Below, piece after piece: positions 7,954 through 16,142 of a stretch of DNA of 48,494 nucleotides. Source of the stretch: Parabacteroides gordonii MS-1 = DSM 23371. GTDB taxonomy: Bacteria > Bacteroidota > Bacteroidia > Bacteroidales > Tannerellaceae. The notes beneath the pieces were generated by a model, which saw nothing but the letters and a program-made list of their open reading frames with translations, had not been told where the DNA came from and did not search any database. The position numbers and the translations under genes were made by a program. Position 1 is the stretch's first letter; each line of letters begins with the position of its first letter. Location: positions 1,361,336-1,409,829 of the forward strand of contig NZ_KQ033920.1 in NCBI RefSeq assembly GCF_000969825.1, read 5' to 3'.

Positions 7954-10254
7954 TTAGTAACTGATCTTACAGCCTATGAAATAACTGCGCGGAATACCCG
8001 GGCCGTAAATATAACCGGCATCACGCTCCGGCCCCTTATCAAAGTCCTTCTGATACGAGTTGAAGATGTTCTGCACACCGGCATTCACCTGCAAAGTAAC
8101 AGACTTGTAAAGAGGGAAATCGTATGCCACCTTCACGTTCAGGTCAAAGAAGTCTTTTGTCTTTTCTTCCTTGTCTTCGGGAATATAACCGGCCAGATGC
8201 TGAACCAGCATGCTTCCGGTATAAGTACCCGTCAAAGAGGCGGTAAAGCGTTTCACCGGAGTGAAGGAAGAGGTGAAGTAACCGTATACATCCGGCGAAC
8301 GGAACATCTTCTTCTGAGGAGCTATATTTTCATTCTCACTCCATGTTTCCGGTTCTTTATAACGACTGCGCTGGATCGTTGCACCCGCCTGTAGCTGCAT
8401 CCACGAATAAACCGCCTTTGCTTCTAGGTTGATACCCATCACGCGGGCACCTTTTCCGTTACGGCGTTCCATCAACAGGTTGTTATCATCATCGCGCCCT
8501 ATCTCTTCCAGGATGAACACATTACGCAGATCGGTATAGAAACCTTCGATCAGAAAGTTTGTCTGCACCGGGCCGAAGCGACGGTAAAAGTCAGCCGAAG
8601 CACTGATACTCTGTGAATTTTCCTCCTTCAGGTCAGGAGAAATGCTGATGATCGCCACATCGCCACCCACAGCCGTGATATGCAAATCCTCATCAAATGC
8701 CTGAGGAGCACGGAAACCACTGGAATAAGACATACGCAGATTGATATCGCTGGTCGGGTTAAAACGTACATTGGCACGCGGACTGAATATCGCATGATCG
8801 ATCAGGTTATGCTTATCCATACGCGCACCGACCAGGAAACTCCATTTCTCATTCTTCCATTCGTTCTGCAGAAAGACGCTACCGATATGCACCGTCTGCT
8901 CGATCGTACGGTGATAACCCAACATCTTATCCTGCAAATCATCATAATTGTATTCGGCTCCCCCGGTGAATTCGGCAGGCATAAACAGACACTTCTCCCA
9001 TTCATACGAATACTGTGCACCGCCAACGAAAGTCATATCCGTCGTACTGCCATAGGCATTCGGGTTCTTTCCGGCACCGTAATAACTGTTTCTTTTGGTA
9101 TGTTGCGCTGAAGTATAGACATTCAGACGGTGTTTGTAATCTTTCGAAAACAGGTCGAACTTCAATCCGCCACCGTTGATATTATGTTCGGTCTGCTCGG
9201 CAATATTCGCTTCGTGGGGCGGCAAGTCCAGCAGGTCGCCACCACGACGGTACTCATTGATATTGTGATACTCGAAAGTCAGCTTGGAGTAAGTACTCGT
9301 TTTCAGATAAGAACGGAAACCGAGCGTGCGGGCATTCAGCTTGCCGAGCTCCGTGTACCCGTCGCCATCATGGTCGTAAGCACCGCGATAACGGTTCTGG
9401 CCGAACATATAAATACCGGCCTTATGGTCGTCCGTCACCAGTGAAGCATTGACAGTCGTATTGTTATCCGCCCGTTCGCCGCCAACCATTGTCAATGAAT
9501 GGGCGATCTGTGCCGAGTTACGCAACGGTTCTTTAGTGATAATATTGATCGTCCCGGCAATTGCGGAAGAACCGAACAAGGCCGATCCTCCCCCACGCAT
9601 AATTTCTACACGCTCGATCATATTGGCCGGAATCTGTTCCAGTCCGTACACACCTGTCAGGGCACTGAAGATAGGACGGCTGTCTACCAGTATCTGCGTA
9701 TAAGGGCCTTCCAGACCATTGATACGCACCTGCTGAAAACCGCAATTCTGGCAATTGTTCTCCACACGTACACCGGGCTGGAAGTTCAGACCGTCGGCCA
9801 GAGAAGTAGCATGCGTCGTTTCAAACGTCTTCGAGTCGAGCACATTCACCAGTGAAGGAGCCAACCGGCGGGTTGTCTCGTTACGGTTGGCCGACACCAC
9901 GACACCGTCCAGTGTCACCAGATCTTCTTCCGCATCGAAGTTCACTTCCAGGGTTTTCCCTTTCTTCAGCGTAACCGGCTTTTCTATCGTCTTAAATCCC
10001 AGCGTCTTCATCACCAGGGTAAACTTCCCTTCCGGCAGGTTCTTCAGATAATAATGGCCGGTAGCATCGGTAGACGTACCGATCGTTGTCCCTTTCAGGA
10101 ATACGTTGATAAAAGAAAGATGCTCACCGGTTTTCTTATCCAGTATATGTCCTACGATATTGGCATCCGAAGGGTTCAAATTGGGGGCATCATCCGCCCA
10201 TGCTGACGTAACGGCACAGCACAGGCAAAGTATAAGTGTAATAATCTTATTCAT
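7954..10254 (-). CDS. TonB-dependent outer-membrane receptor with carboxypeptidase-regulatory domain
   Basis: 766 residues. A signal peptide (1-20, ending SAWA) is followed by a CarboxypepD_reg-like domain (about 32-110: GHILDKKTGEHLSFINVFLKGTTIGTSTDATGHYYL). Then come a TonB plug (about 125-240, containing VDSRPIFSALTG and IERVEIMRGGGSALFGSSAIAGTINIIT) and a 22-strand-type barrel up to the aromatic C-terminus. The plug carries a CQNCGF motif near residue 166, a cysteine pair seen in many Bacteroidetes receptors of this subgroup. It should import a ligand across the outer membrane using TonB energy. No SusD partner is adjacent, so this is not a polysaccharide utilisation locus. The neighbouring His-rich small protein hints at a metal or metallophore ligand (inference). 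Its upstream region contains the 22-bp repeat array at 10340-10427. Confidence 0.93.
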   Translation of the reverse strand: MNKIITLILCLCCAVTSAWADDAPNLNPSDANIVGHILDKKTGEHLSFINVFLKGTTIGTSTDATGHYYLKNLPEGKFTLVMKTLGFKTIEKPVTLKKGKTLEVNFDAEEDLVTLDGVVVSANRNETTRRLAPSLVNVLDSKTFETTHATSLADGLNFQPGVRVENNCQNCGFQQVRINGLEGPYTQILVDSRPIFSALTGVYGLEQIPANMIERVEIMRGGGSALFGSSAIAGTINIITKEPLRNSAQIAHSLTMVGGERADNNTTVNASLVTDDHKAGIYMFGQNRYRGAYDHDGDGYTELGKLNARTLGFRSYLKTSTYSKLTFEYHNINEYRRGGDLLDLPPHEANIAEQTEHNINGGGLKFDLFSKDYKHRLNVYTSAQHTKRNSYYGAGKNPNAYGSTTDMTFVGGAQYSYEWEKCLFMPAEFTGGAEYNYDDLQDKMLGYHRTIEQTVHIGSVFLQNEWKNEKWSFLVGARMDKHNLIDHAIFSPRANVRFNPTSDINLRMSYSSGFRAPQAFDEDLHITAVGGDVAIISISPDLKEENSQSISASADFYRRFGPVQTNFLIEGFYTDLRNVFILEEIGRDDDNNLLMERRNGKGARVMGINLEAKAVYSWMQLQAGATIQRSRYKEPETWSENENIAPQKKMFRSPDVYGYFTSSFTPVKRFTASLTGTYTGSMLVQHLAGYIPEDKEEKTKDFFDLNVKVAYDFPLYKSVTLQVNAGVQNIFNSYQKDFDKGPERDAGYIYGPGIPRSYFIGCKISY

Positions 10255-10339
10255 TGCGATTTGTTCTGATAAATATATAGTATACTAATCCAAAGCCAGG
10301 CACTTTCTAATTGAAAGCACCGGACGTTTTATATTTTTG

Positions 10340-10427
10340 ACCCAGGTCAAAAAGGTTTACCACCTAGGTCGAAAACGTTTACCACCTGGGTCAAAAACGT
10401 TTGTTACCCAGGTCGAAAAATTAAAAG
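10340..10427. repeat. 22-bp tandem array of alternating palindromes upstream of the TonB receptor
   Basis: Four units with a period of exactly 22 bp begin at 10340, 10362, 10384 and 10406. Each unit starts with ACCYRGGTC. In units 1-3 this is followed by an A-run and GTTT; in unit 4 the A-run degenerates to AAAAATTAAAA. ACCTAGGT and AAACGTTT are both perfect palindromes, with centres about 11 bp apart, one helical turn. The array is flanked by GGACGTTT-like sequence on both sides (10322-10329 and 10432-10439). It sits 85-175 bases upstream of the receptor ATG (minus strand), where a cooperatively bound regulator would be expected. Units are directly adjacent and have no spacers, so this is not a CRISPR. 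Confidence 0.85.
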
Positions 10428-10486
10428 TACGGGACGTTTGCATTAGCAGCAAGCACCCTTACGATTAGAAATAACGGATATTTTTA

Positions 10487-10828
10487 TCAGAAGACAGGCG
10501 GGGCACGAAGAGAAAGCTTCCCTCTGACGGGAACCAGATAATCCGGATAGACCGGGATCTCTACTATTTCTGCGATTTGTTTTGCCTGGAAATCAAGTTG
10601 GTAAGCATGAACCGCACCATCTTCCACACTGATAGAGGTCAGTATATGGAACAGTTGAATTTCGGATAAAGAAGCATGATGGTGGCAAGCGCCGCCCGAC
10701 TTAGCTCCGAAAGGGTGGGAATGGACAATCGTCGTGCCGTGTTCGATGTGCACATGGATAAATAGAGTAATACTGCTATAATACGCGATGAAGATCACCG
10801 GTAGCAGCCACTTTAAATATTTAACCAT
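10487..10828 (-). CDS. Small His-rich membrane-anchored protein
   Basis: 113 residues from the ATG at 10828. Two upstream in-frame ATGs (10846 and 10885) are possible, but the second lies upstream of the likely promoter (10864-10871), so a shorter form is preferred. An N-terminal hydrophobic segment (KWLLPVIFIAYYSSITLFIHV, about residues 5-25) is a membrane anchor or uncleaved signal. It is followed by a His cluster: HVHIEHGTTIVHSHPF and GGACHHH. The His spacing suggests binding of a transition metal such as Zn, Cu or Ni (inference). The gene lies upstream of the TonB receptor on the same strand, 232 bases away, with the palindrome array in between. I do not recognise a named family. Confidence 0.65.
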   Translation of the reverse strand: MVKYLKWLLPVIFIAYYSSITLFIHVHIEHGTTIVHSHPFGAKSGGACHHHASLSEIQLFHILTSISVEDGAVHAYQLDFQAKQIAEIVEIPVYPDYLVPVRGKLSLRAPPVF

Positions 10829-10863
10829 CTTTTCTCTCACACCCATATTCCTTTGAGAACGCG

Positions 10864-10871
10864 CAAAGTTA
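10864..10871 (-). promoter_or_regulatory. -7 box for the His-rich protein gene
   Basis: On the minus strand this reads TAACTTTG, a match to TAnnTTTG. Transcription would start near 10857, just upstream of the ATGs at 10846 and 10828. It is only about 14 bases from the divergent -7 box at 10885-10892. Confidence 0.5.
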
Positions 10872-10884
10872 CAAATAATTTTCA

Positions 10885-10892
10885 TACTTTTG
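10885..10892 (+). promoter_or_regulatory. -7 box of the DUF4132/MoxR/VWA operon
   Basis: TACTTTTG matches TAnnTTTG. The leader to the ATG at 10931 would be about 30 bases. No exact TTTG is found at the normal -33 distance. The divergent minus-strand box at 10864-10871 is so close that polymerase binding at the two would be mutually exclusive or coordinated. Confidence 0.5.
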
Positions 10893-10930
10893 CTTTTACG
10901 TTAAATCAAAGCAAACTTTAGAAAGACACC

Positions 10931-13900
10931 ATGACAAAAGAACAAATGCTCGAACAGTGGACTAGGATCTATGAGCAAGGATACTATAAATGCGCCTTCA
11001 CCCCAAAAGTATATGAATATCTGGATGAGAAGATCGACCAAGCTCCCGAGGTGGTCATGTCGGGCCCGAAGATATATGCCGATTATGACGGTTGGCTTCT
11101 ACATGAATTAAACGGGGAAAATGCGGAACTGGCACGCCGCATGCTGGTTATTATCTCGAAGATACGTCGCGACGGCCCTATCCATAAATGGGGAATGAAA
11201 GATGAATTGGAGATCTGCCTGCGCATCGGTTACGGCCACGATTTCAGGAACCTGATCAAAGAGTCGGTAAGCCGTCACAAAGCACAAGGCCCCGAGCTGT
11301 ACGAGATAGCACAGATATTACTGAAATATTGTCCGGCCGACTCGGAAGCTTTTGCCGACCTGCTTCTCTCCGACAAACTAAAAGAACTGGAAGAACAGCG
11401 GAACAACACGCACGAGTTCTATCTGGCTTTATACCTGGCTATCCTGTTGCTGGAACAGGATGCGGAGAAATATGCCCGCTATCTGCCGGTACTGACCGTT
11501 TTAACGAACAGGTATTCCGGCCCGAGCTTCGTATATATCCTGTATTTCAGCTATAAGTTCTCCCCCGAACTGAAAGAACGTCTGCTTCAATTGCTTAAAG
11601 ATCCGATATCGGCCCGGGCACTGTTCTTCCATCTCAATCCGCATAAGATGCTGGCATTCCTGCAATCGATCGGGGCGCCACTGGCTGTTTATTATCAACT
11701 GATCCTGACCGAAGATAACGATCTAGACGCACCTTCCATGTTTCACGCACTGTACAAAGAGAACAAAGAGCTGTTCATGGAAGTCTACCGGATGCTGGCT
11801 GCAACGAAAACGATCCAGCAAGCGGCAAACAGCCTTTATCTGCTGGCAATCCTTTTGGAGAATGGCGAGGGAACGGAAGAGCTGGCAGCAAGCAAAGAAC
11901 TACAGGCTCGTTGCATGCTGAATCTCCTGGGAAATCCACTAGGTAATACCGATAACCTAATCTCGGCAGCAATGAATGAATCCACCCCGCAAGCAACCTG
12001 GGAGAACCGCCTGAAGAATTGTGAAGACTTCGTTTGGGGATATGGAAGAAACAAACCGGTCTTACTGACCGGGGCTTTGGCGCTGTTGTACGAATGGTCG
12101 GAACTGTCCAAACGGTTTATCGATATCTTACTTATTCAGGTTCGCACAAGCAATACCATCAATAATCCGAGATATATAACCTATTTCTTCTTTGAGACAC
12201 GTAAAAAATGGTTAGGTTATTCTCCCCAAAAGAGTATCCGGTTGCTATTGGATACTGCCAGCCAGTTCACCTATAGCTTGGTATTTAAAACCTATGCCTA
12301 TAATCCCAACCGGATGCAAGGTATTCTGGAGAAAGAAGATATCACCAACAACCAGCCGCTCGCCCTGGCACTCCTTAGCAGCGGCGAACTCTCGATCGAA
12401 GAGACACAGAACTGGCTCGACATGATCTACGGCACCTGCAAAATGAGCGACGTCAGCCCGTTGCTCGGACTACTCTCCAATAAGTCGAAGATACTCCGCA
12501 AGACAGCCGAAGAACTGATCAGCCTCAACGAAGAAACCATCCGCCCGTTACTGGAAGCGGAACGGCCTAAGATGAAAGGCGACGCATTGTCGGCCGCCAA
12601 ACGGATCATCAAACGCTGGGACAACGAACGGAAGTTCGGTGCCGACTTTACCTTCACCAAAGAAACGGTGGTAGAGTTCTGTAACGATAATTACGATAAA
12701 GACAATGAGAAGTACATTGCCTGGATACCGGAAGATATGCTTCCCGACGTCCGCTTCGCCGATATGACGGAGAAAGCGCCTGTCGTAGTCATCCGTTATA
12801 TCCTTTCCGAGTACCTCTGCCTGGAAGAGCCTTACAAGGTAAAGGCCTGCGATAAGATTATAGAGCAGTTGCATGCTCCCGACTTCCAGCAAATGATGGA
12901 AAACATTTATCTCTTCTGGAAAGAGAACGGAGCAGAAGCCAAGAAGAAAATGATTATGGTACCGTATTGCATTTACGGTTCCGACACACAGATACTCCGG
13001 CTGAAAACGCAGTTGAAAGACTGGGCGGAAGCTTCTCGCGGAGCCATTGCCGCTTTCGTTGTCAACGCGATCGCGATGAACGGGGGAAGTGTAGCACTGG
13101 TGATGATAGACGGTATCTCCGTCAAATTTCCCAACAACCAGGTAAAGAACGCAGCGAAGGCCGCCTTTACCTTCGCCGCCAAAGCCCTGGAAATACCGGA
13201 AGACGAGTTATCGGATAAGATCGTCCCCACCCTGGGTTTCAACCAGGCAGGAGAGAAAGTGCTCGACTATGGCCCGCGTAACTTCACGGTTACCCTGATG
13301 CCAGACTTCTCGCTTTCCATCTTCGACAACGAGAAACAGAAAACGATCAAGTCGATGCCCTCCCCCGGAGCCAACGACGACGAGGTGAAAGCGACAGCCG
13401 CCAAGAAAGAGTTCTCCGAACTAAAGAAACAGATCAAAGCGACCGTGCAGTCGCAAACCAACCGGCTGGAAAAGGTTTTGATGAACGGACGCCGCTGGAC
13501 AGTAGCATCTTGGAACAAGCTCTTTGTAGAAAACCCGATCATGCACCGTTTTGCAACCGGACTGATATGGGGCGTGTACGATGGCGACAAGCTGACCGGC
13601 ACGTTCCGTTATATGGAAGACGGCACGTTCAACACCGTAGATGAGGAAGAATATACCTTGCCCGAACAGGCCAGTATCACCCTCGTCCACCCTATCGAAC
13701 TGCCGGAAGATGTCCTTTCGGGATGGAAAGAACAACTCGACGATTACGAAATTGTACAACCGATCCCGCAACTAACCGCCCCTATAATTGTTTTAGAAGA
13801 AAAAGATACAAACGGCAACAAGATCACCCGTTACAACGGCTCGATCGTCAAATCGGGAAAGATCAGCGGTATGGCGAAGAAACATAACATGGTTCGCGGG

Positions 13901-14167
13901 GAAGTATGGGATGCCGGCAGCTACACTTGTTTCCACCTGGTGGACAAGTACCTGAACATGGCCGCCCAGCTCAACTTCGAATATATGTATATGGGACAGG
14001 AGTACAACGATGACGTAACGCTGGGTGATGTCGTTCTGTATCGTATGGGAGAAGATCAAACGACCGACGACGAACCGAAAAGTAACGTGATCCTCTCCCC
14101 TGAAAGTGTTCCCGCCCGCTTCCTTTGCAGCGTGCTGGGTATTTTTGAAGTATTGAAAGAAGAATAA
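10931..14167 (+). CDS. Large DUF4132 domain protein (E. coli YehI/MolR-like), first paralogue
   Basis: 1078 residues. The first ~580 residues look like an alpha-solenoid of HEAT-like helical repeats (many LL-rich amphipathic helices). Residues about 590-760 continue as helical repeats shared with the next gene. The DUF4132 domain itself is at about 765-960, with blocks LGFNQAGEKVLDYGPRNFTV, NGRRWTVASWNKLFVENPIM, GLIWGVYDGDKLTGTFRYMEDGTF and LVHPIELPEDVLSGWKEQLDDYEI. No enzyme motif or signal peptide is visible, so it is a cytoplasmic protein of unknown function. It is the first gene of a seven-gene operon, 5 bases before its shorter paralogue. In E. coli a DUF4132 gene (yehI) lies in the same cluster as yehL, yehM, yehP and yehQ. 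A scaffold or substrate-recognition role for the MoxR/VWA machine is inference. Confidence 0.88.
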   Translation: MTKEQMLEQWTRIYEQGYYKCAFTPKVYEYLDEKIDQAPEVVMSGPKIYADYDGWLLHELNGENAELARRMLVIISKIRRDGPIHKWGMKDELEICLRIGYGHDFRNLIKESVSRHKAQGPELYEIAQILLKYCPADSEAFADLLLSDKLKELEEQRNNTHEFYLALYLAILLLEQDAEKYARYLPVLTVLTNRYSGPSFVYILYFSYKFSPELKERLLQLLKDPISARALFFHLNPHKMLAFLQSIGAPLAVYYQLILTEDNDLDAPSMFHALYKENKELFMEVYRMLAATKTIQQAANSLYLLAILLENGEGTEELAASKELQARCMLNLLGNPLGNTDNLISAAMNESTPQATWENRLKNCEDFVWGYGRNKPVLLTGALALLYEWSELSKRFIDILLIQVRTSNTINNPRYITYFFFETRKKWLGYSPQKSIRLLLDTASQFTYSLVFKTYAYNPNRMQGILEKEDITNNQPLALALLSSGELSIEETQNWLDMIYGTCKMSDVSPLLGLLSNKSKILRKTAEELISLNEETIRPLLEAERPKMKGDALSAAKRIIKRWDNERKFGADFTFTKETVVEFCNDNYDKDNEKYIAWIPEDMLPDVRFADMTEKAPVVVIRYILSEYLCLEEPYKVKACDKIIEQLHAPDFQQMMENIYLFWKENGAEAKKKMIMVPYCIYGSDTQILRLKTQLKDWAEASRGAIAAFVVNAIAMNGGSVALVMIDGISVKFPNNQVKNAAKAAFTFAAKALEIPEDELSDKIVPTLGFNQAGEKVLDYGPRNFTVTLMPDFSLSIFDNEKQKTIKSMPSPGANDDEVKATAAKKEFSELKKQIKATVQSQTNRLEKVLMNGRRWTVASWNKLFVENPIMHRFATGLIWGVYDGDKLTGTFRYMEDGTFNTVDEEEYTLPEQASITLVHPIELPEDVLSGWKEQLDDYEIVQPIPQLTAPIIVLEEKDTNGNKITRYNGSIVKSGKISGMAKKHNMVRGEVWDAGSYTCFHLVDKYLNMAAQLNFEYMYMGQEYNDDVTLGDVVLYRMGEDQTTDDEPKSNVILSPESVPARFLCSVLGIFEVLKEE

Positions 14168-14172
14168 TATAT

Positions 14173-16098
14173 ATGATGAAGCAACAACCGGAATTAACAG
14201 CATTGTTCGACACCTATTGCGAAGCACATACCGCATCCGACTGGCAACTACTTAAATCGATAGAGGCAGTACCGATCGACGAACTGATCAGCGAAAACAA
14301 ACAGGCGGCGTATGATTACCTGTACAGCGACATACCGCTTAAAAAGAAACTGTTCTGGCTGAATAAGCTGTTTTTCGATTGCGGCTTCGATGACTACAAG
14401 CAATTGCTGGGACTGCTGAAGGAAGAATCCAAGTGGATACGCAGGGTGATCGAAAAGATCATACTCGACAAGGAAAAGAAAACCCGTAAGATATTGGAGA
14501 AACTGCTTCCGGAACTGGACGAAGATACGCAGAACTGGGCACGGCAGATGTTCAGTTACTGGGACGACACACGTCCCTCGGCCAAAAGGATCAAAATTAA
14601 GGACAAGAAAGCAGCCCTCGACTATTCGAGCAAGCATATCGAACTGTACCGTACCCAGCAGATAGCCTGGGTGCCACCCAGGCCTTACACAATGATCCAC
14701 TGGGCCAACGAGACGAACGCCGACGAATACGTACCACGTCATGTGATCCGGTTCATTCTCAGTGAATACATGACGGCCATTCAACCGATACGTCTCTATG
14801 CCTGCGACGCGATTGCCGCTCATTTGGAAGAGAAAGAGTGGCAGGCCGCCCTGGAAACGCTTCTCCAGTTCTGGCTGTCCGATGGTGCGGAAGCAAATAA
14901 AAGGGCGATCCTGATGCCCTATTGCATGTACGCATCGGAACATCAGATCCACCAGCTTCATACTACATTGAAATCATGGGTGAATGCCAACCGTAAACTC
15001 CTTGCAGGATATACGTTGAGCGTTCTTGGAATAAAGGCCACTCCGGCCGCCCTTCAACTGATCAACTACTGGATGGTGTTGGGGACTAATACGATGTACA
15101 GACGCGAAGCCTGGAAAGCATTCAAACAAATTGCCACGGAAAGAGGACTATCCACCGAAGAGTTAGCCGACCAGTCCATTCCGTCTTTCGGCTTTAACCG
15201 GCAGTCGGAAAAGGTAGTAGACTATGATACCCGTACTTTCCACGTAACGCTGTTGCCGGACTTCAGCCTGTCAGTTGTAGAAAGTGAAACGAAGAAAATA
15301 AGCAAATCGCTTCCCGCCCCCTCTAAGTCCAAAGGTGATAACCGGGAGAAAGCGGAAGCGGCCCGCGAGGAAATGGCCGACATGAAGAAAATAGTGAAAC
15401 GGCAAACCCGTGTCCAGAGGAAACGGATGGAGATGGCTTTGAGGAACGGACGCACCTGGACGAAAGAGGCTTGGATAGCTACCTTTATCGATAATCCGTT
15501 CATGCGCTACCTGTCGCCCGGTCTTATCTGGGGAGTATATAAGGACGGGCAGTTGCAGGAGTCGTTCCGTTACCTGGAAGACGGTTCCTTCACAACGGCA
15601 AACGATGAGGTATTTACGCTTCCCGAAGAAGCCGTTATCTCGCTGGTACATCCTATGGAACTGACCGACGAAGTATTGGCTAAATGGAAACAGCAACTGG
15701 ACGATTACGAGATCGTTCCTTTCATACCTCAACTGAGTACGCCCATACGCCGCATAGACAGTATTCAAATGCAGGAAGATGCCATCACCCATTATTCCGG
15801 CCGGAATGTTTCTATCAGTAATATATATGATACGACAAACCCCGATATTAATTATTGGACAGACAGCCAGACCATTTATATCATCGACAGGTCTATGAAC
15901 GTTCTGGTACAGCTTTCTTATACACTGGAAGAAAGCAACTGCTTCCTGCAGGAGTTGTATTTCTCTCCGCTGGAAGAAGGGGAAGACTCCAGTACCGTAC
16001 AATTGCCCAAGACGGAACGGTTGCCGATATCTTCTGTCCCGGAACGGTTCATCAGCTATATCCTGGATTTACTGGTCACGGCCTTTAACCTGGAATAA
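14173..16098 (+). CDS. DUF4132 domain protein, second shorter paralogue
   Basis: 641 residues from ATG at 14173 (a second ATG follows immediately at 14176). It aligns with the C-terminal ~490 residues of the preceding protein: shared blocks include RFILSEYM, ACDAIAAHL, MPYCMYASEHQI, FGFNRQSEKVVDYDTRTFHVTL (about residue 338), NGRTWTKEAWIATFIDNPFM, GLIWGVYKDGQLQESFRYLEDGSF and LDDYEIVPFIPQL. It lacks most of the N-terminal solenoid of the first copy. The pair is best explained by tandem duplication followed by divergence. Both copies are intact, so both are probably used, perhaps with different partners. It is cytoplasmic and of unknown function. A gap of 44 bases separates it from the AAA+ gene. 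Confidence 0.87.
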   Translation: MMKQQPELTALFDTYCEAHTASDWQLLKSIEAVPIDELISENKQAAYDYLYSDIPLKKKLFWLNKLFFDCGFDDYKQLLGLLKEESKWIRRVIEKIILDKEKKTRKILEKLLPELDEDTQNWARQMFSYWDDTRPSAKRIKIKDKKAALDYSSKHIELYRTQQIAWVPPRPYTMIHWANETNADEYVPRHVIRFILSEYMTAIQPIRLYACDAIAAHLEEKEWQAALETLLQFWLSDGAEANKRAILMPYCMYASEHQIHQLHTTLKSWVNANRKLLAGYTLSVLGIKATPAALQLINYWMVLGTNTMYRREAWKAFKQIATERGLSTEELADQSIPSFGFNRQSEKVVDYDTRTFHVTLLPDFSLSVVESETKKISKSLPAPSKSKGDNREKAEAAREEMADMKKIVKRQTRVQRKRMEMALRNGRTWTKEAWIATFIDNPFMRYLSPGLIWGVYKDGQLQESFRYLEDGSFTTANDEVFTLPEEAVISLVHPMELTDEVLAKWKQQLDDYEIVPFIPQLSTPIRRIDSIQMQEDAITHYSGRNVSISNIYDTTNPDINYWTDSQTIYIIDRSMNVLVQLSYTLEESNCFLQELYFSPLEEGEDSSTVQLPKTERLPISSVPERFISYILDLLVTAFNLE

Positions 16099-16142
16099 CA
16101 TCCGTCTAAACAGAAAACAAATACAAGCCTATACATTAATAT

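Noticed and set aside
10340-10427. CRISPR array
   Set aside because: Repeat units are directly adjacent, there are no unique spacers, and no cas genes are nearby; the same applies to 27872-27963.
14248-14961. 237-residue open frame antisense to the second DUF4132 gene
   Set aside because: A shadow of a well supported gene; no start context or recognisable domain.
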